Shown: one piece after another, positions 59,967 through 64,000 of the stretch
Layout: each line of letters opens with the position of its first letter
Position numbering within the stretch: position 1 is the stretch's first letter
Assembly (NCBI GenBank): GCA_963772825.1
Contig: CAVYYX010000015.1
Coordinates: forward strand, 186,001 to 250,000
Direction: 5' to 3'
Length of the DNA stretch: 64,000 bases
DNA from: Desertimonas sp963772825
Lineage (GTDB): Bacteria; Actinomycetota; Acidimicrobiia; Acidimicrobiales; Ilumatobacteraceae
Position numbers and translations under genes: made by a program
Notes under the pieces: model-generated
Database searches by the model: none
What the model was told of the DNA's origin: nothing
What the model saw: only the letters and a program-made list of their open reading frames with translations

Positions 59967-61175
59967 CCAGACGAGCTGCCAGCCCGCGCAGCAAGCTGCG
60001 CCTCAGCGACCTCGGACGCGTCGGGGTCGTCGGCCTCAGCGCCCGACGGCTGCGCACGTTGCTGACCGCCCTGGGGATCTCCATCGGGATCGCCGCCATG
60101 GTCGCCGTGGTCGGCATCTCGGCGTCGAGCAAGGCCGACCTGATCGCCGAGATCGATGCCCTCGGCACCGACCTCCTGCGCGTGCAGCCTGGCCAGACGG
60201 TGTTCGGTGAGTCCACGACGCTGCCGGAGCAGTCACGCGACGTCGCCGACCGGATCGGTCCGGTGACCACGACCGCCGGGATCACGACCGTCGAGGCGAC
60301 GGTGCGCCGCAACCAGCTGATCGACGACGCCGTGACCGGCGGGATCCGCGTCGCCGCCGCCGACCTCACCACGCTCGAGGCGACCAGCGCCAAGCTGGCC
60401 GGCGGCCGATTCCACGACGCGGCGACCGAAAACCTCCCGACGGTCGTCCTCGGCTCCGACGCCGCTGCCGCGCCTGGGAATCAGCCCCGACGACCTGGCG
60501 AGCAACCCACGGGTCTGGCTCGGTGACGAGTGGTTCGCCGTGATCGGGATCCTCGAACCCGTCCCCCTCGCGCCCGACCTCGACTCCGCCGCGCTGATCG
60601 GCTACCCCGTCGCCGAGGAGGTGTTCGGCACGACCCGGTCGCCGTCGACGCTCTTCGTTCGCACGACCCCCGATCACGTCGAGGCCGTCCGAGCGGTGCT
60701 TGCCCGCTCGGTCGACCCGCAGACCCCCGACGAGGTCGACGTGTCGCGGCCATCCGATGCCCTCGAAGCGCGTGCGGCGACCGACGAGGCGCTGCGCAAC
60801 CTGCTCCTCGGACTCGGCGCCGTTGCGCTCGTCGTCGGTGGCGTCGGGATCACCAACGTGATGGTCATCTCCGTGCTCGAGCGGCGTGGGGAGATCGGGG
60901 TGCGCCGGGCGATGGGAGCACGACGGGTCCACATCGCCGGGCAGTTCCTCGCCGAGGCGACGATGCTGGCGACCCTCGGGGGCGTCGCCGGTGTCATCCT
61001 CGGGGCGACCGTCACGGCGCTCTACGCCCGCAGCCAGGGATGGCTCGTCGACGTGCCCGTCGCGGCCCTCGCCGGCGGTGCGGCAGCAGCCCTCGCCGTC
61101 GGTCTCCTCGCCGGAGTTTCCCCGGCGGTCCGGGCCGCCCGCCTCGACCCCGCCGATGCCCTGCGGCCGGCCTGA
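59963..61175 (+). CDS. MacB-like ABC permease, one-base frameshift
   Basis: About 403 residues after removing one base near 60470; the frames join as GSDAAA|RLGISPDDLAS. The first helix (LRTLLTALGISIGIAAMVAVVGI) and a large extracytoplasmic domain (about 45-270) are followed by three C-terminal helices with the FtsX/MacB region LERRGEIGVRRAMGARR. Together with the adaptor, ATPase and lipoprotein it forms a tripartite-like exporter or mechanotransmission machine, probably controlled by the divergent two-component system. The cargo is unknown. Confidence 0.87.
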
Positions 61176-61214
61176 TGACGCCCTAAACGACCCCCCTCCT
61201 GCCCGCCCGGCAGG

Positions 61215-61220
61215 TACCCT
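61215..61220 (+). promoter_or_regulatory. putative -10 box of the second sortase gene
   Basis: TACCCT ends 8 bases before the GTG at 61229; leaderless geometry. Confidence 0.4.
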
Positions 61221-61228
61221 CTGCGCCC

Positions 61229-61912
61229 GTGATACCTCTCCGCTCCGGAGCCGCTGTGGCCGCCTGCCTGCTCGTCCTCGCCGGTGTCGGGGCGACGGCC
61301 GCCAGCGCCGCGACATCGACGACTTCGACGACCACCACGACGGTGACCCTCCCCGTGCCGGCCGATGCCCCCGCCGACAACGAGCCCGAACCGCAGACGT
61401 TGTACGGCCGGGTGCAGATCCCGGCGATCGAGGTCGACTCGCCATTCATCGAGGGCATCCGCATCAACACGTTGGACTACGGGCCCGGTCACTGGCCGGG
61501 CACGGCGATGCCGGGCGAGCTCGGCAACGTCGTCGTCGCCGGGCACCGCACGAGTAACAACGCCGACTTCCGGCGCCTCGACGAGCTGCAACCCGGCGAC
61601 CAGGTGATCTTCGACCTCGACGCCACCGAAGGCTTCGAGCGCGCCGACGGCGTACCCGTCTCGGTGCCGACTCCCGACCCATACTCCGGCAAGCACGTCT
61701 ACCTCGTCCACTCCGTGGAGATCGTCACGCCCGACGCGATGTGGGTCGTCACCCAGGACTACCGACACTCGGCCACGCTGTTCGCCTGCCATCCACCGGG
61801 ATCGGTCGCCGAGCGCATCGTCGTGTTCCTCGATCTGGTCGACCCGGAGACGCTCGCCCTCGTCGATCCGCCGCGGCCGACGACGACGACATCAACCGCC
61901 CCGGCCGGTTGA
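61229..61912 (+). CDS. class E-type sortase, short form
   Basis: 227 residues from a GTG. A signal peptide or anchor (AVAACLLVLAGVGATAASA) and a short Thr-rich stalk precede the sortase domain: VQIPAIEVDSPFIEGI, catalytic His VVAGHRTSNNADFRRL, catalytic Cys ATLFACHPPGSVAERIVVF with Arg. It lacks the long linkers and C-terminal helices of the sortase at 38 kb. The stop overlaps the next start (TTGA). Confidence 0.88.
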   Translation: MIPLRSGAAVAACLLVLAGVGATAASAATSTTSTTTTTVTLPVPADAPADNEPEPQTLYGRVQIPAIEVDSPFIEGIRINTLDYGPGHWPGTAMPGELGNVVVAGHRTSNNADFRRLDELQPGDQVIFDLDATEGFERADGVPVSVPTPDPYSGKHVYLVHSVEIVTPDAMWVVTQDYRHSATLFACHPPGSVAERIVVFLDLVDPETLALVDPPRPTTTTSTAPAG

Positions 61913-63396
61913 CGACACCCCGGCGGGCGCTCGTCGCCCTCGCCGGCGGACTCGGAGTCGCACTCGCCCTTCCCCCGTGGGGGTGGTGGCCGCTGGCGTT
62001 CGCCGGCGTCGCCCTGTTGGAGATCGCCGTCAGCGACGTCCCGTCGCGGCGTCAACGGGCAGCCCTCGCCTTCGTGTTCGCCTTCGCCTGGCTGGCGATG
62101 GGTATGGCTTGGATGTGGCAGCTCACGGTCCCCGGCTACGTGGTGGCCAGCGCCGTGTTCGCCGCGTTCCACGCCGCCGCCGAGGCGGCCACGCCGATCG
62201 GTCGCTGGAGCACGATCGGCCGGCCGTTCGCCCACACGCTCGTCGAGGCATTGCGCTTCTCGTGGCCGTTCGGGGGGGTCCCCTTGGCCAGCCTCGGCAT
62301 CGCCCAGGCGGCTGGCCCGTTCGCCGGCGTCGTCCGCATCGGGGGGGTCGTGCTGCTGACGTGGGTGGTGTTCCAGGTCGGCTGCGCGCTCGGCGTGCTG
62401 GCCCGCCGCTTCGGCGGTGCGATCGTCGACCCGCGCCTTGCCGTCGCCGGCTTGCTGGCGGCCACCGTCGTCGTCGGGGTCAGCGCCGTCGCGCCGCGTG
62501 GCCACGGCACCGGAGACTTCCTCGACATCGCCGCCGTGCAGGGAGGGGGCGAGCAGGGCACCAGCGCCGACGACGTGCCCAGCGCCGTCGTGACCCAGCG
62601 GCACCTCGAGGCGACACGCTCGATCGAGCCCGACGACGACCTCGACCTCGTCGTCTGGCCGGAGAACGTCGTCGACGTCGTCGAGCTGGCCGGGAGCCCC
62701 GAATTCGCCGCCATCGCCGCCGAAGCTCGACGGCTCGGTGTCCCGATCTCCGTGGGTGTCACGGAGGACGTGCCCGGCGACGACGACCGGTTCACCAACG
62801 CCCAGGTGATCATCACACCGGAGGGCGACGTCTCCAGTCGCTACGACAAGGTCCGGCGCGTTCCGTTCGGTGAGTACGTGCCGCTCAGAGGCTTGCTCGA
62901 CGCCGTCGGTGCGCCCCTCGACCAAGTCCCCCACGACGCCGTCGCCGGCACCGAACCGGCGGTCCTCGACCTTCCAGACGGCACGCGGCTCGGCGTCGTG
63001 ATCTCCTGGGAGGTGTTCTTCGGGGGCCGGGCCCGTGACGGCGTCCGGGAGGGCGGCGCCCTCGTGCTCAACCCGACGAACGGGGCCAGCTACTCGGGCA
63101 CGATCGTGCAGACGCAACAGATCGCCTCGAGCCGCCTGCGCGCCCTGGAGACCGGTCGCTGGGTCGTGCAGGTGGCGCCGACGGGCTTCTCGGCCTTCGT
63201 GACACCCGACGGTGACGTGCTCCAACGGACTGCGGTGAGCGAACGGGCGGTGATCCGCGAGACGGTCGAACTGCGCGCCGGCGAGACCTGGTACACGCGC
63301 CTCGGTGACGGTCCGATCATCGCCGTGATGGTCGTCGGTCTGGCTGCGTCGTGGGCGCTGGCGATTCGAGGAGCACGGTCACCGGCCCGTCGTTGA
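61909..63396 (+). CDS. lnt: apolipoprotein N-acyltransferase homologue with Ser at the catalytic Cys position
   Basis: 495 residues from a TTG overlapping the sortase stop. The N-terminal half has about six transmembrane helices (ALVALAGGLGVALALPPWGW onward). The nitrilase-like domain shows the catalytic Glu in VVWPENVVD (about 250) and Lys in SRYDKVRRVPFGEYVPL (about 320). The position of the nucleophile, normally ICYE or ICFE, reads ISWEVFFGGRA (codon TCC at about 63004-63006). Lnt adds the third acyl chain to lipoproteins. Whether this protein is active is uncertain. Its last 80 bases overlap the convergent dtd gene. Confidence 0.85.
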   Translation: MTTPRRALVALAGGLGVALALPPWGWWPLAFAGVALLEIAVSDVPSRRQRAALAFVFAFAWLAMGMAWMWQLTVPGYVVASAVFAAFHAAAEAATPIGRWSTIGRPFAHTLVEALRFSWPFGGVPLASLGIAQAAGPFAGVVRIGGVVLLTWVVFQVGCALGVLARRFGGAIVDPRLAVAGLLAATVVVGVSAVAPRGHGTGDFLDIAAVQGGGEQGTSADDVPSAVVTQRHLEATRSIEPDDDLDLVVWPENVVDVVELAGSPEFAAIAAEARRLGVPISVGVTEDVPGDDDRFTNAQVIITPEGDVSSRYDKVRRVPFGEYVPLRGLLDAVGAPLDQVPHDAVAGTEPAVLDLPDGTRLGVVISWEVFFGGRARDGVREGGALVLNPTNGASYSGTIVQTQQIASSRLRALETGRWVVQVAPTGFSAFVTPDGDVLQRTAVSERAVIRETVELRAGETWYTRLGDGPIIAVMVVGLAASWALAIRGARSPARR

Positions 63397-63799
63397 CGAG
63401 CGACACGCGCATCGCCGCACGGAACCTCCCGCTGGCCACCTCGGCGCCGAGTTCGCGCAGCGTCTCGACGAGATGGTCGACGAGCGGCGCAGCCTGCTCG
63501 GGTGGGGCCGCGGCGATCCAGCTCGGTCGGCGCCCGGCGGTGGCGTCGCCGTACAGGGTGAACTGGCTGACGACGAGAATGCCGGCCCCGACGTCGCTCG
63601 CCGAGCGGTTCATCACCCCGGCGTCGTCATCGAACACGCGCAGATTCCAGACCTTGCGGGCGAGCCACTCAGCTTCGGCCGTGGTGTCGTCGTGGGTCAC
63701 TCCGACGAGGATGCAAAGCCCTGCGCCGATCGACCCGACCACCTCGGCGGCGTCTACCGTCACAGCCGCTTCGGTCACTCGCTGCACGACAGCTCGCAC
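63317..63799 (-). CDS. dtd: D-aminoacyl-tRNA deacylase
   Basis: 160 residues from a GTG (VRAVVQRVTEAAVTVD). The catalytic elements ILVVSQFTLYGDATAGRRPS and SLVNDGPVTVLLES (GPVT motif) are intact. It hydrolyses D-amino acids and glycine mischarged on tRNA. It is about 12 residues longer than usual because it reads into the antisense of lnt, giving an 80-base convergent overlap. The frame is open upstream to 63901, but that part overlaps the OsmC gene and lacks family similarity. Confidence 0.93.
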   Translation of the reverse strand: MRAVVQRVTEAAVTVDAAEVVGSIGAGLCILVGVTHDDTTAEAEWLARKVWNLRVFDDDAGVMNRSASDVGAGILVVSQFTLYGDATAGRRPSWIAAAPPEQAAPLVDHLVETLRELGAEVASGRFRAAMRVSLVNDGPVTVLLESPAPTTQPDRRPSRR

Positions 63800-63835
63800 A
63801 CCGCGATGCCTACCACGTCGTGGCAGGCTGAACAC

Positions 63836-64000
63836 ATGACGAAGCATCGCCAGGTCACCGTCGAGCGAGTGGACGCAGGACGCTTCGCCGCCGTCAACCA
63901 ACGGGGTGGCAGGGTGGCGTTCGGCACTGGCACGGACGCCGACTTCACGCCGACCGAACTGCTCCTCGCCGCGATCGCCGGGTGTACGGCGATCGACGTC
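63836..64000 (+). CDS. OsmC family protein, 3' end beyond window
   Basis: The first 55 residues are visible from MTKHRQVTVERVDAGRFAAV; GRVAFGTGTDADFTPTELLL followed by AAIAGCTAIDV contains the conserved PTELLLAAIAGC helix with the first catalytic Cys of the OsmC/Ohr fold. These proteins reduce organic peroxides or act in related thiol chemistry. It diverges from dtd. Confidence 0.85.
   Translation, partial: MTKHRQVTVERVDAGRFAAVNQRGGRVAFGTGTDADFTPTELLLAAIAGCTAIDV

Overview
The window is high-GC DNA, densely coding on both strands, from an actinobacterium. The gene content points to the class Acidimicrobiia (Ilumatobacter-like); this is inference, since no rRNA or other phylogenetic marker is present. 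Supporting signs are a WhiB regulator next to a PdtaS-type kinase (the order seen in Mycobacterium), F420-type enzymes, DUF3090/DUF3107/SCO1664-type actinobacterial proteins, class E-type sortases and a heme cluster of the coproporphyrin type. No tRNA, rRNA, CRISPR array, insertion sequence or prophage was recognised.

Layout. 0-9 kb: an alpha-E/ATP-grasp pair, a secreted repeat protein, then lipid/acyl-CoA metabolism (amidohydrolase, acetoacetyl-CoA synthetase, acyl-CoA dehydrogenase) and an FrhB-type flavoprotein. 9-14 kb: a tightly overlapping run of phosphomutase-like protein, DUF3090, SCO1664-like kinase fold and an unknown protein, followed by an MFS transporter. 14-17 kb: etfA/etfB and a diacylglycerol kinase-like protein. 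17-21 kb: a large STAND-type ATPase with a degenerate cyclase domain, followed by a subtilisin-like protease carrying an FSANP pentapeptide repeat tract. 21-29 kb: glycerophosphodiesterase, whiB1-like gene, then the operon DUF3107-ArsA-ArsA-pdtaS, and a metal/Fe-S type regulator divergent from mrp. 30-37 kb: a complete cytochrome c maturation System I operon, ccmABCDEFGHI. 36-41 kb: a beta-propeller protein, a sortase, a 740-base region with little coding, and TetR and PPOX genes. 41-51 kb: Lhr helicase, ABC-F protein, DtxR-type regulator, HelD/HelR-like helicase. 51-55 kb: hemE-hemH-hemY. 55-61 kb: a cupin, then a two-component system divergent from a lipoprotein and a MacAB-like transporter. 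61-64 kb: a sortase, an Lnt homologue, dtd and the start of an OsmC-family gene.

Three cross-cutting patterns stand out. (1) Many genes have a TANNNT element ending about 7 bases before the start codon with no room for a ribosome binding site, which suggests abundant leaderless transcripts. The same spacing suggests lhr begins at an ATC codon, or at a misread ATG. (2) A repeat of about 77 bases occurs three times, each time filling an intergenic gap; two copies end exactly in the ATG of ccmE and ccmF and supply a GGGGA-like ribosome site. (3) At least ten otherwise intact genes are interrupted by single-base frameshifts, nearly all one-base insertions. This looks like sequencing or assembly error more than real gene decay, so these genes are annotated as full length with the frameshift noted.
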